From the NCBI RefSeq assembly GCF_900107745.1, contig NZ_FNRO01000006.1, forward strand, positions 1-64,000: a stretch of DNA of 64,000 bases, given 5' to 3'. This stretch comes from Variovorax sp. YR216. Its GTDB lineage: Bacteria; Pseudomonadota; Gammaproteobacteria; Burkholderiales; Burkholderiaceae_C. Under the pieces are notes generated by a model, which saw only the letters and a program-made list of their open reading frames with translations, was not told the origin of the DNA and did not search any database. Within the stretch, counting starts at the first letter, position 1; every line of letters starts with the position of its first letter. Below are positions 45,481-53,884 of this stretch, piece by piece. The position numbers were made by a program, and so were the translations under genes.

Positions 45481-46368
45481 TCAGAGTTGACGCGCGAGGC
45501 GTGGGTCCAGCGCGTCGCGCAGGCCGTCGCCCAGCAGGTTGATGGCGAGCACGGTGGCGGCAAGCAGCATCCCTGGGTAGAGGATGATGTGGAAGGCCAC
45601 CGCGACGAAGTTGCGTCCTTCGGCCATCATGTTTCCCCAACTGGGCGTGGTGGGCGGAACCCCGACGCCGAGAAAGGAAAGCGCCGCCTCGATCAGCACC
45701 GCCGAGGCTGCGATGAAGGTGGCCTGCACCACCAGCGGCGCGATCATGTTCGGCAGCACGTGGCGCAGCAGGATCACCGGCAGGCGCGTGCCCACGGCGT
45801 GAGCGGCTTCCACGAAGAGCTGTTCACGCAGCGTGAGCGCCAGCGAGCGCACCAGCCGCACCACGCGCGGCACCTCGGGCACGATGATGGCGACGACCAC
45901 TGTCGCAAGGCTGGCGCGGGTCACGGCCATCAGCGCGATGGCCAGCAGGATGCCGGGAATCGCCATGAGCCCGTCCATGATGCGCATGATGAAGCCGTCG
46001 ATGCGCCGCACGAAGCCGGCCGCGAGCCCGAGCGTCACGCCAAGCAAGGTGGAAACGATGGCGACGCTGATGCCGACGATCAGCGACACGCGTCCTCCCC
46101 ACACGGTGCGGCTGAACACATCGCGGCCGAGTGCATCGGTGCCGAACCAGTGTTCAGACGAAGGCGCCTGCATGCGCGCCAGCGGGTCGATGTCCTGCGG
46201 ATCGTGCGTGGCGATCCAGGGGGCGGCCAGCGCGATGGCGGCCACGACCAGCAGCAGCGCGGCGCCGATGATCAACGTCGGATGCTTGCGCACCCAGCGC
46301 CAGCGCGGAGGCACGAACACCGATTCGTCGCTCGGTGGTGCGGTCTTTTGCAGTGGGACAGCGGACAT
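45481..46368 (-). CDS. Oligopeptide ABC permease (DppC-like)
   Basis: 295 residues with an N-terminal cytosolic tail and six membrane helices. Conserved DppC features: HWFGTDALGRDVFSRTVWGGRVSL and the ATPase-coupling loop EAAHAVGTRLPVILLRHVLPN, plus ALSFLGVGVPPTTPSWGNM. Separated from the DppB-like gene by an unusual 386-base non-coding stretch. Confidence 0.93.
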   Translation of the reverse strand: MSAVPLQKTAPPSDESVFVPPRWRWVRKHPTLIIGAALLLVVAAIALAAPWIATHDPQDIDPLARMQAPSSEHWFGTDALGRDVFSRTVWGGRVSLIVGISVAIVSTLLGVTLGLAAGFVRRIDGFIMRIMDGLMAIPGILLAIALMAVTRASLATVVVAIIVPEVPRVVRLVRSLALTLREQLFVEAAHAVGTRLPVILLRHVLPNMIAPLVVQATFIAASAVLIEAALSFLGVGVPPTTPSWGNMMAEGRNFVAVAFHIILYPGMLLAATVLAINLLGDGLRDALDPRLARQL

Positions 46369-46434
46369 CTTGTTGTAGGTCGTGTCAGAAGCGATTGGCC
46401 GCGGCTGAGAACTGCAGCGGGGCGTTCGGGGTGC

Positions 46435-46528
46435 GTGGCGAGGACGCAGGGTGGTCCCCTCCGCGAATGTCCCCCGGCTTCGCCTCCTCCTTTATTTCGC
46501 TGCGGGGACCACCCTGCATCCTCGCCAC
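46435..46528. repeat. 25-base inverted repeat with one mismatch
   Basis: Arms at 46435-46459 and 46504-46528 are reverse complements at 24 of 25 positions (core GCAGGGTGGTCCCC / GGGGACCACCCTGC perfect), with a 44-base loop. In RNA this would form a very stable stem. No transposase frame or target duplication is visible. Confidence 0.85.
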
Positions 46529-46691
46529 GGGAGCCGCCGCGTCGTGCCGGCCGATCAAGAGCAGCCGTGACGGATCGCGACGATGGTGTGCTCTGCGCAG
46601 CGAGGCGCCACGCGCCACCCGCGGACCATGAAACTGGCGCGCCCCATTCCAGGGCTCCCGCGGAACCGGCTTTGCCGGGCCGCTGGGTGCG

Positions 46692-46746
46692 CCCCCCTCC
46701 CGCCGAAGGCGAGAGAGGGGGGAGCCGCGAAGCGGCTTGGGGGGTG
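46692..46746. repeat. Tandem GC-rich hairpins and shared 22-mer
   Basis: First hairpin: CCCCCCTC / GAGGGGGG arms enclosing CGCC-GAA-GGCG. Second: AGCCGC-GAA-GCGGCT. The sequence 46725-46746 equals 37169-37190. Lies just after the DppB-like stop; on the minus strand it may act as a processing or attenuation structure. Confidence 0.7.
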
Positions 46747-46754
46747 TTTTCATT

Positions 46755-47690
46755 TCAATACCGGATGCGCGGATCGAAGAGCCGGTAGCTCAGGTCGATC
46801 AGCAGGTTGATCACGACGTAGACCCCCGCCGACAGCAGGAGCACGCTTTGAATCACCGGATAGTCATGGCGCTGCACCGAATCGACGACCAGCCGCCCCA
46901 CGCCCGGAATGGCGAACACGGTCTCGGTCACGACCACGCCGCCGATGAGCAGTGCGATGCCCACGCCCACCGTCGTTGCAATCGGGACGGCCGCGTTGCG
47001 CAACGCGTGGCCCAGCACGGGCAGCACGCCAAGGCCCTTGGCCCGCGCGGTGCGGATGTAGTCTTCGTGGAGGACTTCCATCACCGTCGCCCGCGTCATG
47101 CGCGTGACCAGCGCGATGTACACCAGCGCGAGGTTCACGCAGGGCAGCACGATGCTGCGCAGCCAGGGCCCCAGGCCGTCGCTCATTCGCGCATAGCCTT
47201 GCACGGGGAACCACGGCAGCCGGATCGCGAAGCCGTAGACCAGCAGGTAGCCCACCAGGAAGGCCGGCACGGAGAACGCGAGCACCGCGAAGAGCATCAC
47301 CACCCGGTCGATCCAGCTGCCCGCGCGATACGCCGCGAGCGTGCCGAGCGGAATCGCGATCAGGATGGTGAAGAGCATCGTGACGAGCGCGATCGCCAGC
47401 GTGGGCTCGACGCGCTGCGCGAGCAGGGTGGTCACCGAGACCTGCGTGAAGATCGACGTGCCCAGATCACCCGTCGCCAGCTTGCCGATCCAGATCAGGA
47501 ACTGCTGCCAGATCGGCAGGTTCAGTCCCAGCGTTTCGCGCAAGCGGTGGATGTCGTCCTCGGTGGCGAGATCGCCCGCGATGAGCGCGGCCGGATCGCC
47601 CGGCGAAAGATGGATCAGCAGGAAGACCACCACCGCCACCACCGCCATGACGGGCAGGGTGGCGACAAGGCGACGCAGGATGTAGCCCAT
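46755..47690 (-). CDS. Oligopeptide ABC permease (DppB-like)
   Basis: 311 residues, six helices. Typical start MGYILRRLVATLPVMAVVAVVVFLLIHLSPGDPA, coupling loop EDYIRTARAKGLGVLPVLGHALRNA, and ETVFAIPGVGRLVVDSVQRHDYPVIQ near the end. Located 21 bases after the binding-protein gene. Its partner permease follows only after a 386-base repeat-bearing gap. Confidence 0.93.
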   Translation of the reverse strand: MGYILRRLVATLPVMAVVAVVVFLLIHLSPGDPAALIAGDLATEDDIHRLRETLGLNLPIWQQFLIWIGKLATGDLGTSIFTQVSVTTLLAQRVEPTLAIALVTMLFTILIAIPLGTLAAYRAGSWIDRVVMLFAVLAFSVPAFLVGYLLVYGFAIRLPWFPVQGYARMSDGLGPWLRSIVLPCVNLALVYIALVTRMTRATVMEVLHEDYIRTARAKGLGVLPVLGHALRNAAVPIATTVGVGIALLIGGVVVTETVFAIPGVGRLVVDSVQRHDYPVIQSVLLLSAGVYVVINLLIDLSYRLFDPRIRY

Positions 47691-47711
47691 GGCTGGCGCT
47701 TGCAGGCGGTC

Positions 47712-49298
47712 TTACTTGTCCAGCGCCCACACCAGCGGCATGCCGCCCCAGAGCTTGTCCAGGCCCTTGAGGTCGGCGCGCGCGGCATAGACGGCGGAGT
47801 ACTGGCCCGCGTTGATGTAGGGCACGGCCTCGAAGGCGCGGGTCTGGAAGGCGTCCAGGCGCGGCTTGCGCTGGGAGGCATCGCTCGCCTGGAGCCAGGC
47901 GGCGCGCAAGGCGTCGAGTTCCTTGTCGCACGGCCAGCCGGGCAGGGAGTTGCCGCAGGCGGGGCTCAGGTAGGCGTTGGTGATGGGCGAGTTGGCGTCG
48001 AACTCGCCGGCGACGGTCACATACACGTTCCAACCGCCGGCGGATGGCGCGTCGCGTTTGGCGCGACGGGCACCGATCGAGGCCCAGTCCATCGACTGCA
48101 TGTCCACGTTCACGCCGATGCTGCGCAGGGTCTGTGCGGCCATCAGGGCGAGTGCGTTGAGGTAGGTGACATCGGTGGGCACCAGCAGCACCACCTTCTC
48201 GCCCTTGTAGCCGGATTCGGCCAGCAAGGCCTTGGCCTTCGCGAGGTCGGGCTTGGCCCGGCCCTGGGAGCCCGCCGCCGTGTCGTTGGGGCTGCCGCAC
48301 ATGAAGTAGGTGTGGCAGTAGGCCATGCGCATGTCCGCCGGGTAGCCCATCGCGGCGACGAAGCGCTCCTGGTTTACCGCCATCTGGAAGGCCTGGCGGG
48401 CCTTGATGTTGTCGAAGGGCGCGTGCAGGTGGTTGAGCACCAGGAAGGCCTGGTAGCCGCCGCCGCTGCCCACCTTGATCTTGCTGTCGGCGCGCAGTGG
48501 TGTGATGTAGTCCGGGGGCAGCTGTTCGATCAGGTCCACCTCGCCGCGCTGCAGGGCGGCCACGGCGCTGTTCGCGTCGGGCAGGTAGAGCCACTCCACC
48601 CGTTCGAAGTTGCTCTTCTTGCCGCCGGACAGGCCGTTGACGGCCTCGGTGCGTGGCACGTATTGCGTATTGCGCACGAACACGGCCTTGTTCCCCGGCA
48701 CCCACTCGTCGCGCTTGAAGACGAAGGGGCCGGAGCCCAGCACTTCGGTCATCGGCGCGGAGGCGGGCAGCTTGGCCAGCTTCTCGGGCAGGATGAAGGC
48801 GGGGAAGCCCGAAGGCTTGGCAAGCGCTTCCATCACCATGCCGAAGGGCTGTGCCAGCGTCAGCGTGAAGGTGCGCGCGTCCACCGCCTTGAACTCGGCG
48901 CCGTTCGCAGCCATCGCGCGGCCGAGGCTGTCCCGGCTCGTCCAGCGTTGCAGCGAGGCGATGACGTCCGCGGTGGTGACGGGCGAGCCGTCGGAGAACT
49001 TCAGGCCCGGGCGCAGCGTGAAGCTCCACTGCTTGCCGTCGGGCGACTGGGTGTACTTCTCCACCATCTGGGGCTGGGGCTTGCCGCTGGTGTCCTGCGC
49101 GAACAGGGTGTCGTAGACCATGTAGCCGAAGTTGCGCGAGATGTAGGCCGTGGTGAAGGTCGGATCGAGGATCTTCAGGTCGGCATGCGCCACCACGCGA
49201 AGGGTCTTCGCTGGCGCCTGGGCCATCGCGGCCGGGCTGAACGTGCCGAGCGTGAGGGCGCCGAAGGCGGCCAGGGCAGCAAGGGTGCGTCGTTTCAT
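47712..49298 (-). CDS. Peptide/nickel-type ABC substrate-binding protein
   Basis: 528 residues with a Sec signal (MKRRTLAALAAFGALTLGTFSPAAMAQ). SBP_bac_5 fold: KILDPTFTTAYISRNFGYMVYDTLFAQD, WSFTLRPGLKFSDGSPVTTADVIASLQRW, GSGPFVFKRDEW and FQMAVNQERF. These receptors bind di- or oligopeptides, glutathione or opines. GGAG lies 9 bases before the ATG. First transport gene of the operon, behind the M81 and DAO genes. Confidence 0.92.
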   Translation of the reverse strand: MKRRTLAALAAFGALTLGTFSPAAMAQAPAKTLRVVAHADLKILDPTFTTAYISRNFGYMVYDTLFAQDTSGKPQPQMVEKYTQSPDGKQWSFTLRPGLKFSDGSPVTTADVIASLQRWTSRDSLGRAMAANGAEFKAVDARTFTLTLAQPFGMVMEALAKPSGFPAFILPEKLAKLPASAPMTEVLGSGPFVFKRDEWVPGNKAVFVRNTQYVPRTEAVNGLSGGKKSNFERVEWLYLPDANSAVAALQRGEVDLIEQLPPDYITPLRADSKIKVGSGGGYQAFLVLNHLHAPFDNIKARQAFQMAVNQERFVAAMGYPADMRMAYCHTYFMCGSPNDTAAGSQGRAKPDLAKAKALLAESGYKGEKVVLLVPTDVTYLNALALMAAQTLRSIGVNVDMQSMDWASIGARRAKRDAPSAGGWNVYVTVAGEFDANSPITNAYLSPACGNSLPGWPCDKELDALRAAWLQASDASQRKPRLDAFQTRAFEAVPYINAGQYSAVYAARADLKGLDKLWGGMPLVWALDK

Positions 49299-49347
49299 CG
49301 TCGGGACTCCGGAAAGGTTCGTCACAAGGGAGAGAAGGAAACTGCGG

Positions 49348-50802
49348 TCAGGCGGCGAGTGCATCCATGGGCCACTTGGGGCGCTGGATCTTCTGGTAGG
49401 GGAGGGTGCTCAGGTCCAGCGTCACGGAGCCCGGCGCGGCGACGTAGATCACGTGCTTGCCCACCTTGGAGAAGGACGCGTAGAAGTGCTGCGAGGACTT
49501 CACCACGATGAGCTGCCTGGCCGCGAGATCGCAGCCGAGTTGCGTGAAGAGGTCGGTGCCCATGGCCTGGTTGCGCAGCGTGATCAGCACGATCTCGATG
49601 CCCGCGACTTCCACCAGGGCGCAATCGCCCATGGGCGTGGGCGTGCCCGCAAGGCCCGTCATGACGAGGCCGGGCTTGAGCGCCTTGACGGTGCAGTCCA
49701 GGTCCAGCGGCTGTCCCGACAGCGGACTGATCTTGCCGCCGATGCGCATCCGCAGGCGTGCGCCTTCGCCGGCATCGAAGGCGATGCGCACCGCGATCGG
49801 GTCCCACAGCGGGCCGAGCGCCGCGTTGGTGATGCGACGGTCGACCATGCGCTGCAGCACGAAGGTCGAATCGCTCGCCGCGCCGCCGCCGGCGTTGTCG
49901 GCGCCGTCGGCCATGACCACCGGGCCGCCCTGGAAGGCCATCGCCTCGTCCAGCGCGGCATCGATGTCGGGATAGTTCACGGCGAGCGCGTCGCGCATGC
50001 CGATCACCTCGTCGGCGAGCTGCCTTGCGAGGGCTTGCGCCTGGGCGGCATGGCCGTCGGTGTAGACCAGCATCTTGGTGCCCATGCCCGGCACGTCGCC
50101 CCAGCTGAACCCGTGCGCGAGCGAGATGGAGAGCACGCGGTCCTTTCCTTCGAGCGATTGCATGCGCTGCACGAAGCCGCGCGCGGGTTCGCGCGAGGTG
50201 TGCACCGTGAGGATCAGGCCGGTATCCACCACGGCGGCGACGGGGCGTATCTTTTTCTGCGCCGTGGCGACGCACAGGTCCACCAGTTCCAGTCCGCGCT
50301 CGAGCACGTCGGTGTGCGGGTACTCCTTGAAGGTGATGAGGACGTCGGCGTGCTCCACCATCTCGGGCGTGAGATGGCAGTGCGGGTCGAGCTCCGCGCC
50401 GATGACCGTGTCCGGGCCGGCGAGCGCACGCACGCGTTGCAGCAGGTCGCCTTCGCAATCGTCGTAGCCGTCGGCCACCATGGCGCCGTGCAGGCCGAGC
50501 AGCACCACGTCCACCGGCAGGGCGGCCTTCAGGTCGCGCAGCAACTCGTCGCGCAAGGACTCGTAGGCCAGACGCGTCGTGATGCCACTGGGTTGGGCTG
50601 CTGCGACCATGCCTTCGATGAGCGTCCAGCCCGCCTCCTTGCCGCGCAGGCGCGCCGCCCACAGCGGACCGGAGAACAGCGTCAGGGTGTCGGGATGCTG
50701 CCCGGCCGGGAAGTAGCCGCGATCACGAAAGGACGCCAGGCCTGTCGGCATGGGACCGAAGGTGTTGGTTTCGGTGGCGAGGGAGGCGCTGAAGACACGC
50801 AC
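49348..50802 (-). CDS. M81/MlrC-family metallopeptidase-like protein
   Basis: 484 residues, full MlrC type. N-terminal domain begins RVFSASLATETNTFGPMPTGL and contains LLGLHGAMVADGYDDCEGDLL, GAELDPHCHLTPEMV and FKEYPHTDVLERG, with likely zinc-binding Asp/His residues; the C-terminal domain has ADGADNAGGGAASDSTFVL. MlrC was named for the last step of microcystin degradation; most homologues sit in other peptide-catabolic operons. Start is GTG 50800-50802 with AGGAG about 10 bases upstream. Probably cleaves a product of the imported peptides. Confidence 0.88.
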   Translation of the reverse strand: MRVFSASLATETNTFGPMPTGLASFRDRGYFPAGQHPDTLTLFSGPLWAARLRGKEAGWTLIEGMVAAAQPSGITTRLAYESLRDELLRDLKAALPVDVVLLGLHGAMVADGYDDCEGDLLQRVRALAGPDTVIGAELDPHCHLTPEMVEHADVLITFKEYPHTDVLERGLELVDLCVATAQKKIRPVAAVVDTGLILTVHTSREPARGFVQRMQSLEGKDRVLSISLAHGFSWGDVPGMGTKMLVYTDGHAAQAQALARQLADEVIGMRDALAVNYPDIDAALDEAMAFQGGPVVMADGADNAGGGAASDSTFVLQRMVDRRITNAALGPLWDPIAVRIAFDAGEGARLRMRIGGKISPLSGQPLDLDCTVKALKPGLVMTGLAGTPTPMGDCALVEVAGIEIVLITLRNQAMGTDLFTQLGCDLAARQLIVVKSSQHFYASFSKVGKHVIYVAAPGSVTLDLSTLPYQKIQRPKWPMDALAA

Positions 50803-50836
50803 GGCGGAGTACTCCTGTGGCGAATGACGAATGGAA

Positions 50837-52000
50837 TCAGGTAGCGACGGCTTCCTGCTGGCGCAGGCGCCCTGGACTCAGCATCTCTTCGGTCAGGCCG
50901 AAGGAAGAAGGGTGCGGAGGCACGGGCAGCCCGCGCGCGAGTGCCGCGCAGGTCTCGCCCATCGCGGCGGAGGTCTGGATGCCGTAGCCGCCCTGGGCGG
51001 CGATCCAGAATAAGCCTTCCACCTGGTCGTCGAAGCCGCCGACGAGGTTGCCGTCGGCCACGAAGGAACGCAGCCCGGCCCAGGTGCGCGTGGGCCGGCG
51101 GATCTGCAGCGTGGTCATTTCCTCGATGCGGTGGATGGCCAGCGCGATGTCCAGCTCTTCCGGCTGGATGTCCTGCGGATCGACGGGGTCCGCGTTGGCT
51201 GGCGAACCCAGAAGCATCCCTGCATCGGGCTTGATGTACCAGTCTTCGGTGGCGCCGTGCACCATGGGCCAATGGGTGTGATCCTGCCCGGGAGAGCCGG
51301 CAAAGATGAATGCCGAGCGGCGGCAAGGCTGAAGTCCCAGCGGCTGTGCGCCGGCCAGTCGACCGATCACGTCGCACCAGGCGCCGGCCGCATTGAGTAC
51401 CACGGGGGCCTCGTAGGTCGCGGTTCCCGCAGTGACCTGCCAGCGGCCGCCGATGCGCCGCATCGCCGACACCCCGGCATCGCACACCAGCGTGCCGCCC
51501 GCGCGTCGCATGCCGCGCAGATAGCCCTGATGGATCGCGTGCACGTCCATGTCGGCTGCGTCCGGCTCGTAGACGGCGCCGTGCAACTGGTCGGCCCGCA
51601 GAGCGGGGACGAGCGCGCAGGCTTCGGCGGGCGTCAGCCGGCGCGCGCGCGGGGACATCGCGCTGAGCACAGCCCAGTGCGCATCGAGTTCGGCGCGTTG
51701 CTCGGGCGTGCCGACCATCATGGCGCCGCGAGGCGTCAGCAGCGGGTGCTCGGTGAAGCCCGGCGGCGGCGACTCGAAGAACGCGCGGCTGGCCAGGGTG
51801 AGCGCGCGCACCTGCTCGGTGCCGTAGCTTTCCATGAACAGGGCCGCCGAACGCCCGGTCGAGTGATAGCCGGGCTGCGATTCGCGCTCGAGCACGATGG
51901 TGCGCCCATGCGGTGCAAGCCAGTGCGCAACGGATGCACCTGCGATGCCCGCACCGATCACGAGGAAGTCGGCTTGGATGGCGGCGGTCTCGGAAGTCAT
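50837..52000 (-). CDS. DAO-type FAD-dependent oxidase/dehydrogenase
   Basis: 387 residues. FAD-binding Rossmann motif DFLVIGAGIAGASVAHWLA (about 11-29), GYHSTGRSAALF (FAD-contacting), and C-terminal GGYGIQTSAAMGE. The pattern is that of D-arginine/D-amino-acid dehydrogenases and glycine-oxidase-like DAO proteins, which produce imino acids. First gene of the leftward operon; the RidA encoded at its end could remove the imine product. Divergent XRE-cupin regulator lies 243 bases away with operator-like dyads between. Confidence 0.88.
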   Translation of the reverse strand: MTSETAAIQADFLVIGAGIAGASVAHWLAPHGRTIVLERESQPGYHSTGRSAALFMESYGTEQVRALTLASRAFFESPPPGFTEHPLLTPRGAMMVGTPEQRAELDAHWAVLSAMSPRARRLTPAEACALVPALRADQLHGAVYEPDAADMDVHAIHQGYLRGMRRAGGTLVCDAGVSAMRRIGGRWQVTAGTATYEAPVVLNAAGAWCDVIGRLAGAQPLGLQPCRRSAFIFAGSPGQDHTHWPMVHGATEDWYIKPDAGMLLGSPANADPVDPQDIQPEELDIALAIHRIEEMTTLQIRRPTRTWAGLRSFVADGNLVGGFDDQVEGLFWIAAQGGYGIQTSAAMGETCAALARGLPVPPHPSSFGLTEEMLSPGRLRQQEAVAT

Positions 52001-52050
52001 GGTTCGAAAGAAGTTGGCGCGGTTCGGAAGACGCGGAGTGTAGGGAAGAA

Positions 52051-52146
52051 TTTGCAGATACGAAAAAGATAGATGGGCATTTCAGGGTAAACACTCACCG
52101 ATCTACATTGGTGAATTTGCGGATTCGCAATTTGCATTGACGCAAA
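52051..52146. promoter_or_regulatory. Operator-like dyads between the DAO and XRE-cupin genes
   Basis: TTGCG-GATT-CGCAA at 52117-52130 and TTTGC-N6-GCAAA at 52131-52146 are adjacent perfect dyads; TTTGCAGATACGAAAA at 52051 is a related weaker site. The AT-rich setting of the 243-base divergent gap suits promoter and operator function, probably for the XRE-cupin protein. Confidence 0.5.
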
Positions 52147-52243
52147 ATCCAGGCCAGTAGTGCGGCATTGCCCATGGGTGCCGACTGGCAGAATCCCGGC
52201 TGGGCAGGCCCGCAGAAACACACAGGAGATCAAGGATGAACCC

Positions 52244-52948
52244 ATGAAGCCGCGCGAGAGCGAGGGCGCGCAGCCCGAGGGCCAGTTGCTGGACCGCGAG
52301 ACTTTCGGTCGCCGTTTGCGAAGTGCCCGCAAGAGCCTGGGCTGGACGCTGCAGCAGTTGTCGGGCCTCTCAGGCGTTTCCGTGCCGACCATCTCGCGTG
52401 CGGAACGTGGACAACTGGCGCTGGGCTACGAAAACTTCGCAGCGTTGGGCCGCGCACTGAAGATGGACATGAACGCCATGTTCGCGGGCGAAGGCGTGAA
52501 GACCTCTGCGTTGCAGGCGCCTGTCGTGACGCGATCCGGGCAGGGCGTCGTCTATCGCGGTCTTTCCTTCGCCTACGAGTTCCTCGGCACGACCGCCACC
52601 GGGAAGCTCATGAGTCCCGTCATCGGCACGGTGCACGCACGGCGCATCGACGGGCCCGAGGATTTCGCGCGCCATGACGGCGAGGAGTTCGCCTACGTGC
52701 TCTCGGGCACGATCGAGGTGCATTTCGACACCGGCCAGGTCGTGCGGCTCGGCCGGGGCGATTCGCTCTATTTCGACAGTCGCATCGGTCATGCATACGT
52801 CAGCACCAGCCGGCAGCTGGCGCGCATCGTCGGCGTAACCTCGACGGAAAGTCTCTTGATGCGCACGGCGCGCGCCGGGGAGCGGCGGGACCCGATCCAG
52901 GTGGTTGCGGGCAAACCGCCGGTACGCTCGCGGGCGAGGCCCCGCTAG
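52244..52948 (+). CDS. XRE-family regulator with C-terminal cupin domain
   Basis: 234 residues. Helix-turn-helix at about 20-75 (FGRRLRSARKSLGWTLQQLSGLSGVSVPTISRAERGQ) and a cupin sensor domain at about 140-215 (HDGEEFAYVLSGTIEVHFD, GDSLYFDSRIGHAYVS). This pairing is typical of regulators of amine, polyamine and amino-acid catabolism (PuuR-like). Divergent from the DAO-peptide operon and likely its controller. Its stop overlaps the convergent IclR stop by four bases (CTAG). Confidence 0.9.
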   Translation: MKPRESEGAQPEGQLLDRETFGRRLRSARKSLGWTLQQLSGLSGVSVPTISRAERGQLALGYENFAALGRALKMDMNAMFAGEGVKTSALQAPVVTRSGQGVVYRGLSFAYEFLGTTATGKLMSPVIGTVHARRIDGPEDFARHDGEEFAYVLSGTIEVHFDTGQVVRLGRGDSLYFDSRIGHAYVSTSRQLARIVGVTSTESLLMRTARAGERRDPIQVVAGKPPVRSRARPR

Positions 52949-53781
52949 CTCTGCGGCGCGTGGCCGAGCTTCATGCTCGTCGCCTCGGCTTCGCGTCGTA
53001 GCGCAGTCGCGATCACGCCGTCGGCCGAGGGATCGAAGCCGCCGGTCGCGCCGAGCGCAGTGATCACGGCGCACACGCGGCCGGTGTAGTCGTAGACCGG
53101 CGCCGCCACCGCGCTGATGCCGCGGAGATAGACATCCCGCACGATCGCACAGCCGGCCGCGCGGACTTCCTTCTGCAACTTCGTGATCGGGTCCGGCATC
53201 GGCAGCATCGCGAGCATCTCGGGCGTCGCCGCGGCGAGCTCTTCTTCGGCGAGTGTCCGCACGCGGGCTTCGTCGAGCAGGCCGAGGAAGACGCGGCCGG
53301 TGGCCGACCAGACCAGCGACATCACGCTGCCCGCGCGAACGTTGACCGTCACCGGCAGCCCGGGCTCCTCGAAACGCATGATGGTCGGCCCCTTGTTGCC
53401 CATCAGCGCGACGAAGCAGGTGACTTCGAGGCGCTCGCGCAGTCGCACCAGCGCCGGTTCGACCAGGCGGATGGGCTCGGCCTGCCGCATCGCGGTGAGG
53501 CCGATGCGGATCAGTTCGGGGCCGAGGAAATAGCGCTGCGAGCCCGCGTCCTGGTCGACCAGTCCTTCCTGGATCAGGCTGGCGAGGTAGCGATGCACCT
53601 TGGCCGGGCTTTCGTCGACCTGCGCGGCCAGCGCGCTCAGGCTGGCGCTGCCGCCCATGGCCGACAGGGTCTTCAGCACCGCCATGCCGGTCTCGGCGGA
53701 TTGCACGCGCTGCCGGCGCTCCAGCACGCGCGGCGGCGGGGTGGCGTCGGCGGATGCCTCGGGATTGCGGGTCTTTCTCAT
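52945..53781 (-). CDS. IclR-family transcriptional regulator
   Basis: 278 residues: N-terminal winged helix (VLKTLSAMGGSASLSALAAQVDESPAKVHRYLASLIQEGLV, about 34-75) and a GAF-like effector domain ending in the ISAVAAPVYDYTGRVCAVITALG motif. IclR proteins often control aromatic or carboxylate catabolism. Divergent from the Bug-receptor/P450 pair across about 103 bases that contain strong dyads, so it likely controls them. Confidence 0.92.
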   Translation of the reverse strand: MRKTRNPEASADATPPPRVLERRQRVQSAETGMAVLKTLSAMGGSASLSALAAQVDESPAKVHRYLASLIQEGLVDQDAGSQRYFLGPELIRIGLTAMRQAEPIRLVEPALVRLRERLEVTCFVALMGNKGPTIMRFEEPGLPVTVNVRAGSVMSLVWSATGRVFLGLLDEARVRTLAEEELAAATPEMLAMLPMPDPITKLQKEVRAAGCAIVRDVYLRGISAVAAPVYDYTGRVCAVITALGATGGFDPSADGVIATALRREAEATSMKLGHAPQS

Positions 53782-53831
53782 GGCGCTGGATCGTACTCAG
53801 GGGGGCGTGGTGGGTAGAAACCCCATGTCGT

Positions 53832-53868
53832 CAATTACGCATAGCGTAGAACAATTACGCAAATTGTT
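53832..53868. promoter_or_regulatory. Candidate IclR operator: direct repeats plus dyads
   Basis: CAATTACGCA occurs twice, 20 bases apart (53832 and 53852), two helical turns. TACGC-ATA-GCGTA (53836-53848) and AACAATT-ACGCA-AATTGTT (53850-53868) are perfect dyads. The block lies 17 bases before the Bug-receptor ATG. Confidence 0.6.
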
Positions 53869-53884
53869 CCAAAGGATTTTCCCG

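Larger units (their letters stand above)
46369..46754. other. 386-base non-coding gap inside the dpp-type operon
   Basis: The gap separates dppB-like from dppC-like genes that are normally adjacent. It contains a long inverted repeat (46435-46528), tandem hairpins (46692-46737) and a 22-base segment also found at 37169-37190. No frame here resembles a gene. It looks like a repetitive intergenic element inserted in the operon, able to fold strongly in RNA and so tune expression of the distal genes. Confidence 0.7.

Noticed and set aside
46435..46528. Insertion sequence ends
   Set aside because: The inverted repeat has only a 44-base loop with no transposase frame and no target duplication that I can see.
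46737..49511. A 924-codon plus-strand frame across dppB- and dppA-like genes
   Set aside because: Composition is His/Gln/Arg-rich shadow coding; the minus-strand genes have clear ABC-transport motifs, signal peptide and ribosome sites.
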